The notes under the pieces: generated by a model
What the model saw: only the letters and a program-made list of their open reading frames with translations
What the model was told of the DNA's origin: nothing
Databases searched by the model: none
Shown: positions 25,443 through 35,051 of the stretch, piece after piece
Layout of the letters: every line of letters begins with the position of its first letter
How positions within the stretch are numbered: the stretch's first letter is position 1
Program-made: the position numbers and the translations under genes
NCBI RefSeq assembly: GCF_006151805.1
Contig: NZ_VDDA01000004.1
Location: 363,519-427,518 of the forward strand
DNA from: Methylobacterium terricola
Lineage (GTDB): Bacteria > Pseudomonadota > Alphaproteobacteria > Rhizobiales > Beijerinckiaceae
Direction of reading: 5' to 3'
Length of the DNA: 64,000 nt

Positions 25443-26714
25443 TTACGCCGCCACCGTCCCGGCGCCGCCATTCTCCCGGCTCTCCGCCGCCGCCAGCAGC
25501 ACGCAGACCGCCACCACCTCGGCCGCCGCCTCGACCTCGGACGGCTTCGGGTAGGACGGGGCGAGGCGCAGCAGGCGGTCCTGCGGGTCGCGGCCGTAGG
25601 GGTGAGTGGCGCCGGCCGGGGTGAGCGCGAGCCCACAGGCCGCGGCGAGCTTGACCACGCGGGTGGCGCAGCCCTCCGGCACTTCGAGCAGGATGAAGTA
25701 GCCGCCCTCCGGCTCGCTCCAGCGCGCCACACCGGTGCCGCCGAGATGGCGCGACAGGGTCTCGGTCACCGCCCGGAACTTCGGCGCCAGCAGCCGGCGA
25801 TGCTCGTCCATCAGCGCGTCGAGCCCGCCCTGGTCGCGCAGGAAGCGGACGTGACGCAGCTGGTTGACCTTGTCCGGGCCGATGCTGCGCTTGCCGGCAT
25901 TGGCGAGGTACCAGCGGATATTCGCCTCCGACGAGGCCAGCATCGCGAGGCCCGAGCCGGCCAGCGTCACCTTCGAGGTCGAGGCGAAGACGATCGCCCG
26001 GTCCGGGTGTCCGGCATCAGGGCAGGCGTCGAGCACGTTGCGGAGGCTCGGCCGGCGCTCGGTCAGGTGGTGCAGCGCGTAGGCATTGTCCCAGAACAGC
26101 CGGAAGTCCGGCGCGCCGGCCTCCATCCGGGCCAGCCGCTCGACGGTGGCGTCGGAATAGGTCTCGCCGCCGGGGTTCGAGTATTGCGGCACCGCCCACA
26201 TCCCCTTCACCCGGGGATCGCGGACCTCGCGCTCGACCACGTCCATGTCCGGGCCGTCGGCGGTCATCGGCACCGGGATCATGCCGATGCCGTAGGTCTC
26301 GCACAGGGCGAAGTGGCGGTCGTAGCCGGGCACCGGGCAGAGGAAGCGGATCTCCTCCTCCTTCACCCACGGCCGGGCCCCGCCGGGCACGCCCTTGAGC
26401 AGGGCGTAGGCGATGCAATCGTGCATGAGCGCGAGGCTCGAATTGTTGCCGACCGCGATCCGGTCGGCAGACGCGCCGAGCACCGGGGCGAACAGCGCCC
26501 GCACCTCGGCCAGCCCCTGCACGCCCCCGTAATTGCGGGCATCCTCACCGGCCTCGGTGCGGTGGTCGCGGTTGCCCGGCAGGGTCAGCAGGCCCTCCGA
26601 CAGGTCGAGCTGCTCCGGGGCCGGCTTGCCGCGGGTCATGTCGAGCTTGAGGCCGCGCTCCTGCAGGGCGGCGTAGCGGGCCTGGAGATCGGCGAGGGCG
26701 GGAATCGCGGTCAT
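25443..26714 (-). CDS. PLP-dependent aminotransferase (AspT-like, class I/II fold)
   Basis: 423 residues. PLP enzyme; the Schiff-base lysine is probably Lys248 in ASTSKVTLAGSG. NNSSLALMHD near residue 90 forms the cofactor phosphate pocket, and PQYSNPGGETYS (about 176) carries the Asn-Pro-Gly signature. The sequence resembles the subgroup first seen in actinobacterial AspT aspartate aminotransferases (Aminotran_MocR-type domain without a GntR part) rather than classic AspC. Likely interconverts aspartate and oxaloacetate with glutamate/2-oxoglutarate, but substrate is inferred. Appears to stand alone. Confidence 0.9.
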   Translation of the reverse strand: MTAIPALADLQARYAALQERGLKLDMTRGKPAPEQLDLSEGLLTLPGNRDHRTEAGEDARNYGGVQGLAEVRALFAPVLGASADRIAVGNNSSLALMHDCIAYALLKGVPGGARPWVKEEEIRFLCPVPGYDRHFALCETYGIGMIPVPMTADGPDMDVVEREVRDPRVKGMWAVPQYSNPGGETYSDATVERLARMEAGAPDFRLFWDNAYALHHLTERRPSLRNVLDACPDAGHPDRAIVFASTSKVTLAGSGLAMLASSEANIRWYLANAGKRSIGPDKVNQLRHVRFLRDQGGLDALMDEHRRLLAPKFRAVTETLSRHLGGTGVARWSEPEGGYFILLEVPEGCATRVVKLAAACGLALTPAGATHPYGRDPQDRLLRLAPSYPKPSEVEAAAEVVAVCVLLAAAESRENGGAGTVAA

Positions 26715-26834
26715 GGGAAGGGTTTCGCTGGTGGACGGAAAAGCGCGTCTCCTTTGCGCCTCCCGCCGCCCGGAATCCAGGGCCTTCCCGCGCGACAGAC
26801 CGGATTCCCGCCGAGGCTGCCGGGGCGAGGCCGC

Positions 26835-27098
26835 CTACTTGCCGGCCTTCTCCGACAGGATGGCGCCGGTGCGCGGATCGGCCTTGAACTTCATCGGCTT
26901 GCCGTCCTTCATTCCCTCACCCTCCCAATGGCCATCATCGGCCTCGATCTCGGAGATCTGGGTATAGCCGGCGGCCTCGACCTTCTGGATCACCTGGCCG
27001 ATCGGCATCCAGTCGGCGCCGACCTTGTCGGCCAGCGCGCCGGCGGCGCTGCCGGCGAGAAACAGGGCGGCGAGGGCCGGCACGGTCAGCTTGGACAT
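26835..27098 (-). CDS. Small secreted PepSY-like protein
   Basis: 87 residues from the ATG at 27098. The N-terminus is a clear signal peptide (SKLTVPALAALFLAGSAAGALA) with likely cleavage after Ala23, so the product is periplasmic. The mature part, IGQVIQKVEAAGYTQISEIEADDG, then a Gly/Lys stretch and DPRTGAI, fits the PepSY_2 fold. Such proteins are of unknown function and often occur singly. Starts 69 bp after the rplQ terminator; own promoter presumed. A longer frame upstream lacks support. Confidence 0.85.
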   Translation of the reverse strand: MSKLTVPALAALFLAGSAAGALADKVGADWMPIGQVIQKVEAAGYTQISEIEADDGHWEGEGMKDGKPMKFKADPRTGAILSEKAGK

Positions 27099-27167
27099 CA
27101 AACGGGTCTCCCTGAATGTCTGGCGGATGCCGAAGGGAGATCGTGCCGGGGCCCGCCCGGTTCCGAA

Positions 27168-27195
27168 CAAAAAAGGCGGCCCTCGCGGGCCGCCT
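27168..27195 (-). terminator. Terminator of the alpha ribosomal operon (after rplQ)
   Basis: Minus strand: GGCGGCCC (27187-27194) pairs with GGGCCGCC (27175-27182) around a 4-nt loop, followed by six T. It lies 28 bp after the rplQ stop. Confidence 0.92.
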
Positions 27196-27222
27196 CCAAG
27201 GGCAATCGGATGGATCGCGATC

Positions 27223-27645
27223 TTACTCGGCGGGGGTCTCGTCGGCGACCTGGACCGGGCCGGAATCCTTGCCGCGGGCGTCGACGTCGCGGTCGACGAA
27301 CTCGATCACTGCCATCGGGGCGTTGTCGCCATAGCGGAAGCCGGCCTTCATGATGCGGCAGTAACCGCCCGGCCGGCTCTCGTAGCGGGGCCCGAGCACG
27401 TCGAACAGCTTCTTGACCATCACCTCGTCGCCGCGGAGCGCCGCGATCGCCTGGCGGCGGGCGTGCAGGTCGCCGCGCTTGCCGAGGGTGATCAGCTTCT
27501 CGACGACCGGACGCAGGTCCTTGGCCTTCGGCAGGGTGGTGATGATCTGCTCGTGCTTGATCAGCGCGGCCGACATGTTCGAGAACATCGCCTTGCGATG
27601 CTCGACGGTGCGGTTGAAGCGACGACCCCGGAAACCGTGACGCAT
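27223..27645 (-). CDS. rplQ: 50S ribosomal protein L17
   Basis: 140 residues, starting [21 protein letters not shown], the invariant L17 N-terminus. Binds domains of 23S rRNA near the exit tunnel. The acidic C-terminal tail beyond residue 118 is usual in alphaproteobacteria. Last gene of the rpsM-rpsK-(MBL)-rpoA-rplQ unit; separated from rpoA by 149 bp holding two strong inverted repeats, and followed by an intrinsic terminator. Confidence 0.98.
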   Translation of the reverse strand: MRHGFRGRRFNRTVEHRKAMFSNMSAALIKHEQIITTLPKAKDLRPVVEKLITLGKRGDLHARRQAIAALRGDEVMVKKLFDVLGPRYESRPGGYCRIMKAGFRYGDNAPMAVIEFVDRDVDARGKDSGPVQVADETPAE

Positions 27646-27714
27646 GGCTCTCTCCTTTGGTTCTCGGCCGCCGTGCCACGGGTCGGCCGTCCTTTGTGGT
27701 GCGAGGGCGGATCA

Positions 27715-27782
27715 CCGCCACTCGCGATGCGCCATGGATCAGGGCGCATCGCGAGTGGCGGCGCGGGGAGCGATCCCCGCGC
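27715..27782. repeat. Two strong inverted repeats between rpoA and rplQ
   Basis: An 18-bp perfect repeat, CCGCCACTCGCGATGCGC (27715-27732) with its complement (27744-27761) around 11 nt, and next to it GCGCGGGGA-gcga-TCCCCGCGC (27761-27782). No T-tract. They may set the rpoA:rplQ ratio by RNA processing, or be a dispersed palindromic element. Confidence 0.88.
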
Positions 27783-27794
27783 CGCGAGCCCGGC

Positions 27795-28814
27795 TCAGTA
27801 GTGCTCTTCGAAGCGCTTGGCGAGATCCTCGATGTTCTCCGGCGGCCAGCCGGGAACGTCCATGCCGAGGTGCAGGCCCATCGCGGCGAGCACTTCCTTG
27901 ATCTCGTTGAGCGACTTGCGGCCGAAGTTCGGAGTGCGCAGCATCTCCGCCTCGGTCTTCTGGATGAGGTCGCCGATATAGACGATGTTGTCGTTCTTGA
28001 GGCAGTTGGCCGAGCGGACCGACAGCTCGAGCTCGTCAACCTTCTTGAGCAGGGCCGGGTTGAAGGGCAGCTGCGGCGCCAGCGGCGCGGCCTCTTCCTT
28101 GCGGGGCTCCTCGAAGTTGACGAAGATCTGGAGCTGGTCCTGGATGATGCGGGCGGCGTAGGCCAGCGCATCCTCGGGCGAGACCGCACCGTTGGTCTCG
28201 ACCGTCATGGTCAGCTTGTCCTTGTCGAGATCCTGGCCCTCGCGGGTGTTCTCGATGCGGTAGGACACCTTGGTGACCGGCGAGAACAGCGCGTCGACCG
28301 GGATCAGGCCGATCGGCGCGTCCTCGGGCCGGTTGCGCTCGGCCGGGACGTAGCCCTTGCCGGCCGACACGGTGAACTCCATGCGGATCTCGGCGCCGTC
28401 GTCGAGCGTGCACAGCACCAGATCGGGGTTCAGGATCTGGACGTCGCCGATCGTGGCAATGTCGCCGGCGGTGACCAGGCCCGGGCCGGTCTTGCGCAGG
28501 GTCATGCGCTTCGGCGTATCGCTCGACGAGCGGATCGCGATGGTCTTGATGTTGAGGACGATGTCGGTGACGTCCTCGCGCACGCCCGGAATCGACGAGA
28601 ACTCGTGCAGCACGCCGTCGATATGCACGGAGGTGACGGCGGCGCCCTGGAGCGACGAGAGGAGCACGCGGCGCAGGGAGTTGCCGAGGGTGGTGCCGAA
28701 GCCGCGCTCCAGCGGCTCGGCCACCACGGTGGCGATCCGCTTCGGGTCGTGCCCGGGGGTGACCTCGAGCTTGTTCGGCTTGATCAGCTCTTGCCAGTTC
28801 TTCTGAATGACCAC
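27795..28814 (-). CDS. rpoA: RNA polymerase alpha subunit
   Basis: 339 residues from the GTG at 28814, giving the standard N-terminus [14 protein letters not shown] and placing GAGAGG about 6-8 nt upstream; a further in-frame TTG at 28832 lies before that ribosome site. The N-terminal domain (to about 235) dimerises and assembles beta/beta'. A linker of Glu/Ala/Pro (about 243-255) joins the C-terminal domain (about 260-325: [10 protein letters not shown]...[16 protein letters not shown]) that contacts UP elements and activators. Separated from rpsK by an unrelated metallo-hydrolase gene. Confidence 0.98.
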   Translation of the reverse strand: MVIQKNWQELIKPNKLEVTPGHDPKRIATVVAEPLERGFGTTLGNSLRRVLLSSLQGAAVTSVHIDGVLHEFSSIPGVREDVTDIVLNIKTIAIRSSSDTPKRMTLRKTGPGLVTAGDIATIGDVQILNPDLVLCTLDDGAEIRMEFTVSAGKGYVPAERNRPEDAPIGLIPVDALFSPVTKVSYRIENTREGQDLDKDKLTMTVETNGAVSPEDALAYAARIIQDQLQIFVNFEEPRKEEAAPLAPQLPFNPALLKKVDELELSVRSANCLKNDNIVYIGDLIQKTEAEMLRTPNFGRKSLNEIKEVLAAMGLHLGMDVPGWPPENIEDLAKRFEEHY

Positions 28815-28934
28815 GTTCGCACCTCTCGCCAACTTACACCGGGGCAGCCCCCGAAAGGGCCCTCCCCTCGCGATCCCTCCCGCGCCCGGGAGACACCGCC
28901 GTCCTGACCTCTCACACGGTCGAAGCAGGGGCGG

Positions 28935-29819
28935 TCAGGACGCCGCGCTCCACTGCTCCGGGACCCAGGCGAAGCCGGCGCCGTCGCGCCGGACCGAGCC
29001 GAGGGCCGGAAAATCGAGATGCATCCCGGCGACCAAGCTGCGCTCGGCGGCGGCCTGGTCGAGGATGCGCTTGCGCGTGGCGGCGGCCATCGCGCCGTCC
29101 ACGTCGAAGGAGACGCCGGCCTCCGCCTTCGCGAACTGGATCGCCGGCAGGTGGACCACGTCGCCCCAGATCAGCAGGCTCCGGGCGCCGGACTGGAGCC
29201 GGTAGGCGGTGTGGCCGGGCGTATGCCCGGGCGCCAGGATCGCCTCGATTCCCGGCAGCACCTCGCCCTCGCGCGCCCGGCGGATCCGGTCGCCGTAAAT
29301 CTCCGTGAGCACGCGCGCGCGCCGGAATCCCGGCTTCGCGCCCTCCGGAGCCCGCGCCTCGGCACCCTCGGCGAGCCAGTAGGCGGCCTCGGCCTCCGGG
29401 ATCACCACCTCGGCGTTGGGGTAGGCGGCTGTGCCGTCGGACCCGACCAGCCCGCCGATGTGATCGGAATGCAGGTGGGTGACCAGCACCGTACCGATCT
29501 CGTCCGGCGTCAGGCCGCAGGCCCGCAGCGCCTTCGGCAGATGCCCGAGGGTGCCGGGACCGCCGGCCCCCATGCCGGCATCGACCAGCACCGGAGCCCC
29601 GCCCCCGAGGATCAGGAAGGCGTTGACGGTGATCCGCGGAGCCTCGACGCTGCGATATCCATCCCGTTGCAGGCGCTCCGCCTCGCCGGCGGGCAGGCCC
29701 TGGACCAGCCCGAGCGACGCCACGAGGTGGCCGTCGTTGAGGGCAACCACAACGCGATCACCCAGCGTCCAGGGCAGGACGCCGGGTCCGGCGAACGTGG
29801 CGGTGAGGGATGTCGACAC
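28935..29819 (-). CDS. Metallo-beta-lactamase-fold hydrolase embedded in the alpha operon
   Basis: 294 residues. Zn-binding motif HLHSDH with His115, His117, Asp119 and His120; further ligands His199 (APGHTPGH) and Asp220 (WGDVVH). The arrangement fits the MBL group that includes lactonases and organophosphate hydrolases (N-terminal ~60 residues before the core). No signal peptide is obvious, so it is probably cytoplasmic. It lies between rpsK (64 bp upstream) and rpoA (120 bp downstream) on the same strand, an unusual guest in this operon. Substrate unknown. Confidence 0.92.
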   Translation of the reverse strand: MSTSLTATFAGPGVLPWTLGDRVVVALNDGHLVASLGLVQGLPAGEAERLQRDGYRSVEAPRITVNAFLILGGGAPVLVDAGMGAGGPGTLGHLPKALRACGLTPDEIGTVLVTHLHSDHIGGLVGSDGTAAYPNAEVVIPEAEAAYWLAEGAEARAPEGAKPGFRRARVLTEIYGDRIRRAREGEVLPGIEAILAPGHTPGHTAYRLQSGARSLLIWGDVVHLPAIQFAKAEAGVSFDVDGAMAAATRKRILDQAAAERSLVAGMHLDFPALGSVRRDGAGFAWVPEQWSAAS

Positions 29820-29883
29820 GCAATCCTCTACGCGGGCCGTCGGCCGGGGGACGCAGGCGCGCCCCCCGGGACATGGTGGATGA

Positions 29884-30273
29884 TCAGACGCGGCGACGCT
29901 TGCGCGGGCGGCAGCCGTTATGCGGGATCGGGGTCACGTCGCGGATCGACGTCACCGTGAAACCCGCCGCCTGGAGCGCGCGCAGAGCCGACTCGCGGCC
30001 CGAACCGGGGCCCGAGACCTCGACCTCGAGGGTGCGCATGCCGTGCTCGGCGGCCTTGCGGCCGGCATCCTCGGCCGCGACCTGGGCGGCGTACGGGGTC
30101 GACTTGCGGGAGCCCTTGAAGCCCATGGCGCCGGCCGACGACCACGAGATCGTGTTGCCCTGGGCGTCCGTGATGGTGATCATCGTGTTGTTGAACGAGG
30201 CGTTCACGTGGGCGACGCCCGACACGATGTTCTTGCGTTCGCGACGACGGACGCGGGTTGCTTCCTTGGCCAT
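29884..30273 (-). CDS. rpsK: 30S ribosomal protein S11
   Basis: 129 residues; contains [19 protein letters not shown] and ends [12 protein letters not shown], the invariant S11 C-terminus that lies near the platform and the anti-Shine-Dalgarno region. Follows rpsM after 142 bp. The rpsD gene that follows rpsK in enterobacteria is absent; a metallo-hydrolase gene occupies the space before rpoA. Confidence 0.98.
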   Translation of the reverse strand: MAKEATRVRRRERKNIVSGVAHVNASFNNTMITITDAQGNTISWSSAGAMGFKGSRKSTPYAAQVAAEDAGRKAAEHGMRTLEVEVSGPGSGRESALRALQAAGFTVTSIRDVTPIPHNGCRPRKRRRV

Positions 30274-30415
30274 TCTGTCTTTCGATCCTTCAGGCGCGCC
30301 CGTGGTGCCAGGCGCTCGGGACGTGTCTCACGGTGTACGATGACGGCGCCGGAGCGCCGCCGGTGTCGGGCGGGACCGGAGAACCGACCCCGCCGATCTC
30401 GTGCGAGCGCGCGGC

Positions 30416-30784
30416 TTACTTCTTCTTGCCGGCGATCGGCTTCGCCTTGCCCTTGCGGGTGCGGGCGTTGGTGTGGGTGCGCTGGCCGCGGACCGGCAGG
30501 TTGCGGCGGTGGCGCAGGCCACGGTAGCAGCCGAGATCCATCAGGCGCTTGATGTTCATCGAGACTTCGCGACGCAGGTCGCCCTCGACGATGTAGTCGC
30601 GGTCGATCGTCTCGCGGATCTGCAGCACCTCGGCGTCGGTGAGCTGGTTCACGCGGCGCTCGGCCGGGATGCCGACCTTCTCGGTGATCTCCTCGGCCTT
30701 CTTGGCGCCGATGCCGTGGATGTACTGCAGCGCGATGACGACGCGCTTGTTGGTCGGGATGTTGACGCCGGCGATACGGGCCAT
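30416..30784 (-). CDS. rpsM: 30S ribosomal protein S13
   Basis: 122 residues from the ATG at 30784 ([15 protein letters not shown]), the conserved start; a longer upstream frame is not supported. Contacts 16S rRNA in the head and forms inter-subunit bridges; the C-terminal tail is Lys/Arg-rich ([12 protein letters not shown]) and reaches towards the P-site tRNA. First gene of the alpha operon, 173 bp after a strong promoter-like sequence. Confidence 0.98.
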   Translation of the reverse strand: MARIAGVNIPTNKRVVIALQYIHGIGAKKAEEITEKVGIPAERRVNQLTDAEVLQIRETIDRDYIVEGDLRREVSMNIKRLMDLGCYRGLRHRRNLPVRGQRTHTNARTRKGKAKPIAGKKK

Positions 30785-30956
30785 GGTGTTCCTGCTCTCC
30801 ATCACGTCCGCGGCCGAAAGGCCCGAACGGGTGTTCTTCACGGTCTCACGCGCGTCCGGTGGAGCCCGGCCCCTGCGCGCCGTCCCGACGGCAAATCGGC
30901 CCGGAGCGGCCTCCAGAGAGGCACGCCGGGCCGTCCGGGTCTGAACGAAGGAGCGC

Positions 30957-30985
30957 CCACTAGCGCGGGCGCATCCGCTTGTCAA
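30957..30985 (-). promoter_or_regulatory. Promoter of the alpha operon (rpsM)
   Basis: Minus strand TTGACA (30980-30985, full consensus), 17-bp spacer, TAGTGG (30957-30962). It lies just after the adk stop and about 170 bp before rpsM, which makes rpsM-rpoA-rplQ separable from the spc operon. Confidence 0.65.
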
Positions 30986-30998
30986 CAGAGACGCGACC

Positions 30999-31598
30999 TC
31001 AGACCGTCGCAGCCTGGTACGGGGCCAGCACGCCTTCGAGCTGCTTCGTCACCTCGTCGATCGGCGCCATGCCGTCGACCTGGCGCAGCAGGCCGGTCCC
31101 GGCATAATGCGCCGAGAGCGGCGCGGTCTGGGTGCGGTAGGCCTCCAGCCGGGTCTTGAACACCTCGGGCGTGTCGTCCTTGCGCACGGGCTCGCCGCGG
31201 GCCTCGGTCTCGGCCGCACGCTTGGCGATCCGGCCGACGAGCGCGTTCTCATCGACCTTGAACTCCACCACCGCGTCGAGGCGCAGACCCTTGTCGGCCA
31301 GCATCGTCTCGAGGGCGACGGCCTGGGCCACGGTGCGCGGGAAGCCGTCGAGGATGAAGCCGCGGCGGGCATCCGCCTCCTCGATCCTGTCGGCGACGAT
31401 GCCGATCACGATGTCGTCGGAGACCAGGCCACCGCTCTCCATCAGGGCCTTGGCCTTGAGGCCGACCGGCGTGCCGGCGGCCACCGCCGCGCGCAGCATG
31501 TCGCCGGTCGAGAGCTGCGGGATTCCGAACCGCTCGACGATCCGCGCCGATTGCGTCCCCTTCCCGGCGCCGGGCGGGCCGAGCAGAATGATCCGCAT
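30999..31598 (-). CDS. adk: Adenylate kinase
   Basis: 199 residues; catalyses ATP + AMP = 2 ADP. P-loop GPPGAGKGT (7-15), AMP-binding [10 protein letters not shown] (30-39), and GFPRT (about 85). It has the short LID typical of alphaproteobacteria, without the four-Cys zinc site. Lies 172 bp after secY, as usual in the spc operon. Confidence 0.98.
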   Translation of the reverse strand: MRIILLGPPGAGKGTQSARIVERFGIPQLSTGDMLRAAVAAGTPVGLKAKALMESGGLVSDDIVIGIVADRIEEADARRGFILDGFPRTVAQAVALETMLADKGLRLDAVVEFKVDENALVGRIAKRAAETEARGEPVRKDDTPEVFKTRLEAYRTQTAPLSAHYAGTGLLRQVDGMAPIDEVTKQLEGVLAPYQAATV

Positions 31599-31770
31599 AA
31601 CCTGTCACTCCCCTCCACCGCTCCCGCGCGGGATCCTTCCTCCCGGGGTGCGGCCTCTCTGCTTGTTATAACCCGTGACCGTGAGCCGCCGGAATCCGAC
31701 CATGCGCTAAGGCTGCGCCGTGGCGCAAGGTCGGAGGCCGGACCGGCTGCACCCGGTCCGCCCGTGTGGC

Positions 31771-33108
31771 TCAGCGCCGGCGGGCGCCGCGCAGCTTCGC
31801 CTTCTTCACCAGGCCCTCGTACTGGTGCGCCAGCAGATGGCCGTGGACCTGCGCCACCGTGTCCATGGTCACCGAGACCACGATCAGCAGCGACGTCCCG
31901 CCGAAATAGAACGGCAGCGAGGCGTAGGAGACCAGGATCTCCGGGATCAGGCAGATCACCGTGAGGTAGGCCGCGCCGATCACGGTGATGCGCGACAGGA
32001 CCTTGTCGATGAACTCGGCGGTGCGCTCGCCCGGGCGAATGCCCGGGATGAAGCCGCCATGCTTCTTCAGGTTGTCCGCGGTCTCCTGCGGATTGAACAC
32101 CACGGCGGTATAGAAGAAGGCGAAGAAGATGATCAGCGCTGCGTAGAGCAGCATGTAGAGCGGCCGGCCATGGCCGAGATAGGTCGCCATGGTGGCGATG
32201 ATGCCGGTGCCGTTCGGATCGGTCTGGAAGCTGGCGGCGGTGGCCGGCAGCAGCAGCAGCGACGAGGCGAAGATCGGCGGGATCACGCCCGACGTGTTGA
32301 GCTTGAGCGGCAGGAACGAGGTCTGGCCCTCGTACATCCGGTTGCCGACCTGGCGCTTCGGGTAGTTGATCAGGAGCCGGCGCTGGGCACGCTCCATGAA
32401 CACGATGAAGTAGACGACGGCCGCGGCCATCACCACGACGCCGAGGATCACCACGGTGGAGAGCGCGCCCTGGCGGCCGAGCTCGAGGGTGCCGGCGATC
32501 GCCGAGGGCAGGTGCGCGACGATGCCCGCGAAGATGATGAGCGAGGAGCCGTTGCCGATGCCGCGCGACGTGATCTGCTCGCCGATCCACATCAGGAACA
32601 GCGTGCCGCCGGTCAGCGTGATGACGGTGGAGACCAGGAAGAACGGCCCGGGATCCTGGACGATGCCGCCGGAGCTCTGCAGGCCGACCGCGATGCCCCA
32701 GGCCTGGAAGATCGCGAGCACCACCGTGAGGTAGCGGGTGTACTGGTTGAGGACCTTGCGGCCGGACTCGCCCTCCTTCTTCAGCGCCTCGAGCGACGGC
32801 ACCACCGAGGTGAGCAGCTGCACGATGATCGATGCCGAGATGTACGGCATGATGTTGAGGGCGAAGATCGCCATGCGCTCGACGGCACCGCCGGAGAACA
32901 TGTTGAACAGCCCGAGCACGCCGCCCTGCGCGTTTGCGAAGCTCTGGCGCAGCGCGTCGGGATCGATGCCGGGCAGCGGGATGTAGGTCCCGAGCCGGTA
33001 GACGATCAGGGCGCCAAGGGTGAACCAGATCCGCTTCTTGAGCTCTTCGGCCTTGGCGATGGCGCCGAAGTTGAGGTTGGCGGCGAGCTGCTCGGCTGCA
33101 GAGGCCAT
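31771..33108 (-). CDS. secY: Preprotein translocase subunit SecY
   Basis: 445 residues with ten expected membrane helices; forms the Sec channel with SecE (encoded at 62052 in this window) and SecG. Recognisable blocks are KRIWFTLGALIVYRLGTYIPLPGI in the first helix, the cytoplasmic loop with PGIRPGERTAEFIDK, and a basic C-terminus. Follows rplO after 131 bp; adk follows. Confidence 0.98.
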   Translation of the reverse strand: MASAAEQLAANLNFGAIAKAEELKKRIWFTLGALIVYRLGTYIPLPGIDPDALRQSFANAQGGVLGLFNMFSGGAVERMAIFALNIMPYISASIIVQLLTSVVPSLEALKKEGESGRKVLNQYTRYLTVVLAIFQAWGIAVGLQSSGGIVQDPGPFFLVSTVITLTGGTLFLMWIGEQITSRGIGNGSSLIIFAGIVAHLPSAIAGTLELGRQGALSTVVILGVVVMAAAVVYFIVFMERAQRRLLINYPKRQVGNRMYEGQTSFLPLKLNTSGVIPPIFASSLLLLPATAASFQTDPNGTGIIATMATYLGHGRPLYMLLYAALIIFFAFFYTAVVFNPQETADNLKKHGGFIPGIRPGERTAEFIDKVLSRITVIGAAYLTVICLIPEILVSYASLPFYFGGTSLLIVVSVTMDTVAQVHGHLLAHQYEGLVKKAKLRGARRR

Positions 33109-33239
33109 GGGTGACGTGTCCTCGGGTCGGGATCCGCGGCGTCGCGGTCAGGGATGCAAGACCATCCCCCAAAACACGAGCGGCGGCCTCGCGCTGGTCG
33201 CACGGGCCGCCGCCGATGATCGGTGACTTAAAGTGTGGC

Positions 33240-33728
33240 TTACGCCGACGCAACAGCCTCGTCGGCCGTGGCGAGCGACTGGGTCACCGAGCCGCCGGCC
33301 TTCTCGATCGCCTCGACGGCCGACTTGGACGCGCGAGAGACCTGGAAGGTCAGCTTGGCGGTGAGCTCGCCGACGCCGAGGATCTTGACGCCGTCGCGGG
33401 CCTTCGAGACCACGCCGGCGGCGATCAGCGCCTCGACGGTCACCGGAGCCGAGGCGTCGAGCTTGCCGGCATCGACGGCCTGCTGGATGCGGCCGATATT
33501 GACCTCGTTGAGGTCGGTCGCGCCCGGGTTGTTGAACCCACGCTTCGGCAGGCGGCGGTGCAGCGGCATCTGGCCGCCCTCGAAGCCCTTGATGGCGACG
33601 CCGGAGCGCGCCTTCTGGCCCTTCACGCCGCGGCCGGCGGTCTTGCCCTTGCCGGAGCCGATACCACGGCCGACGCGCATCCGCTTCTTGGTTGCGCCTT
33701 CGTTGTCACGGATTTCGTTGAGCTTCAT
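33240..33728 (-). CDS. rplO: 50S ribosomal protein L15
   Basis: 162 residues; Gly/Lys-rich N-terminal half ([21 protein letters not shown]) threads into 23S rRNA, and the C-terminal globular part follows. Lies 10 bp after rpmD and before secY, as in the standard spc order. Confidence 0.98.
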   Translation of the reverse strand: MKLNEIRDNEGATKKRMRVGRGIGSGKGKTAGRGVKGQKARSGVAIKGFEGGQMPLHRRLPKRGFNNPGATDLNEVNIGRIQQAVDAGKLDASAPVTVEALIAAGVVSKARDGVKILGVGELTAKLTFQVSRASKSAVEAIEKAGGSVTQSLATADEAVASA

Positions 33729-33738
33729 CGTGCCCTCC

Positions 33739-33930
33739 TCACGCCGCGTCGTCGAGAACGCGCACGAGGTGATGCACCTTCGCGATCATGCCGCGGACAG
33801 ACGGGGTGTCCTCGAGCGTGGCGATGCGGTGCATCTTGTTCAGCTTCAGGCCGATCAGCGTCTGACGCTGGCTGGCCTCGCGGCGGATCGGCGAGCCGAT
33901 CTGCTGCACGCGGACGGTCTTCTCAGCCAT
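33739..33930 (-). CDS. rpmD: 50S ribosomal protein L30
   Basis: 63 residues, the usual size of the short bacterial L30; contains [21 protein letters not shown] and LNKMHR. Sits 12 bp after rpsE. The start codon ATG at 33930 gives MAEKTVRV. Confidence 0.97.
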   Translation of the reverse strand: MAEKTVRVQQIGSPIRREASQRQTLIGLKLNKMHRIATLEDTPSVRGMIAKVHHLVRVLDDAA

Positions 33931-33942
33931 CTCGTGCCTCCC

Positions 33943-34524
33943 TTACGCCGCGTCGGCGGAATCGGCCGAGGCGGCCGAGTCGGCATCGCGACGACGGGCC
34001 TGCAGGGCCGACACCTTGAGACCGCGGCGCGCCGCGACCGAACGGGGCGAATCCTCGTTCTTGAGCGCGTCGAAGGTGGCGCGCACGAGGTTGTAGGGGT
34101 TCGAGGAGCCGAGCGACTTCGCCACGACGTCCTGCATGCCCAAAGTCTCGAAGACGGCGCGCATCGGGCCGCCGGCGATGATGCCGGTACCGGCAGGCGC
34201 CGCGCGCAGGATGACCTTGCCGGCGCCGTGACGGCCCTGCACGTCGTGGTGCAGCGTGCGGCCCTCGCGGAGCGCCACGCGGACGAGACCGCGCTTGGCG
34301 GCTTCCGTCGCCTTGCGGATGGCCTCGGGAACCTCACGGGCCTTGCCGTGACCGAAACCGACGCGACCCTTCTGGTCGCCGACGACGACGAGGGCCGCGA
34401 AGCCGAAGCGACGGCCGCCCTTCACCACCTTGGCGACGCGGTTGATGTGGACGAGCTTGTCCACGAACTCGCTGTCGCGCTCCTCGCGGTCGTCGCGGCG
34501 ACGACCTTCACGCTCACGTGCCAT
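33943..34524 (-). CDS. rpsE: 30S ribosomal protein S5
   Basis: 193 residues. N-terminal double-stranded-RNA-like fold ([20 protein letters not shown]), where substitutions cause spectinomycin resistance or ribosomal ambiguity in other bacteria; the C-terminal half has [15 protein letters not shown]. The N-terminus is extended by about 18 charged residues and the C-terminus by an Ala/Ser/Asp tail. Confidence 0.98.
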   Translation of the reverse strand: MAREREGRRRDDREERDSEFVDKLVHINRVAKVVKGGRRFGFAALVVVGDQKGRVGFGHGKAREVPEAIRKATEAAKRGLVRVALREGRTLHHDVQGRHGAGKVILRAAPAGTGIIAGGPMRAVFETLGMQDVVAKSLGSSNPYNLVRATFDALKNEDSPRSVAARRGLKVSALQARRRDADSAASADSADAA

Positions 34525-34679
34525 GTGTGTTGTCCGTTCGACTGACGCGGGCGGCGGTCCCGCTCGCTGTGTTTCGATCCGCCGGAATGAGAGAGGGAGC
34601 CAGACGGCCCCCTCGCCTCATGGGACATCGTGCCGATCCGGGCGGGACGGCGCGCGACGCGCCCTCCCCTCTCGTCGGA

Positions 34680-35042
34680 TCAGAAGTCCAGGCCGCCCTC
34701 GCGGGCCGCGTCGGCCAGGGCCTTGACCCGGCCGTGATAGAGGTAGCCCGACCGGTCGAAGATGACCTGGCTCACGCCGGCCGCCTTCGCCCGCTCCGCC
34801 ACCAGCTTGCCGACCTCGGTCGCGGCGGCCTTGTCGGCGCCGGTCTTGAGGCGGGCACGCAGGTCCTTGTCGAGGCTCGACGCCGCCGCCAGGGTGTGAC
34901 CCGTGGCGTCGTCGATGACCTGGACGTAGATCTGCTTCGAGGAGCGGAACACCGAGAGCCGCGGACGACCATTGGCCGCCTTGCGGATCGCCCGCCGGAC
35001 GCGCGCGCGGCGCCGATCGAGCAGTTCGATTTTGCGAGACAT
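34680..35042 (-). CDS. rplR: 50S ribosomal protein L18
   Basis: 120 residues; binds 5S rRNA with L5. Arg-rich N-terminus ([13 protein letters not shown]), middle [18 protein letters not shown], and C-terminal [23 protein letters not shown] are diagnostic. 9 bp after rplF; a 155-bp gap precedes rpsE, without an obvious promoter. Confidence 0.98.
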   Translation of the reverse strand: MSRKIELLDRRRARVRRAIRKAANGRPRLSVFRSSKQIYVQVIDDATGHTLAAASSLDKDLRARLKTGADKAAATEVGKLVAERAKAAGVSQVIFDRSGYLYHGRVKALADAAREGGLDF

Positions 35043-35051
35043 CGGCGGTCC

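Noticed and set aside
28814..28832. Longer rpoA start at TTG 28832
   Set aside because: The GTG at 28814 gives the conserved N-terminus and has GAGAGG properly spaced; the TTG has none.
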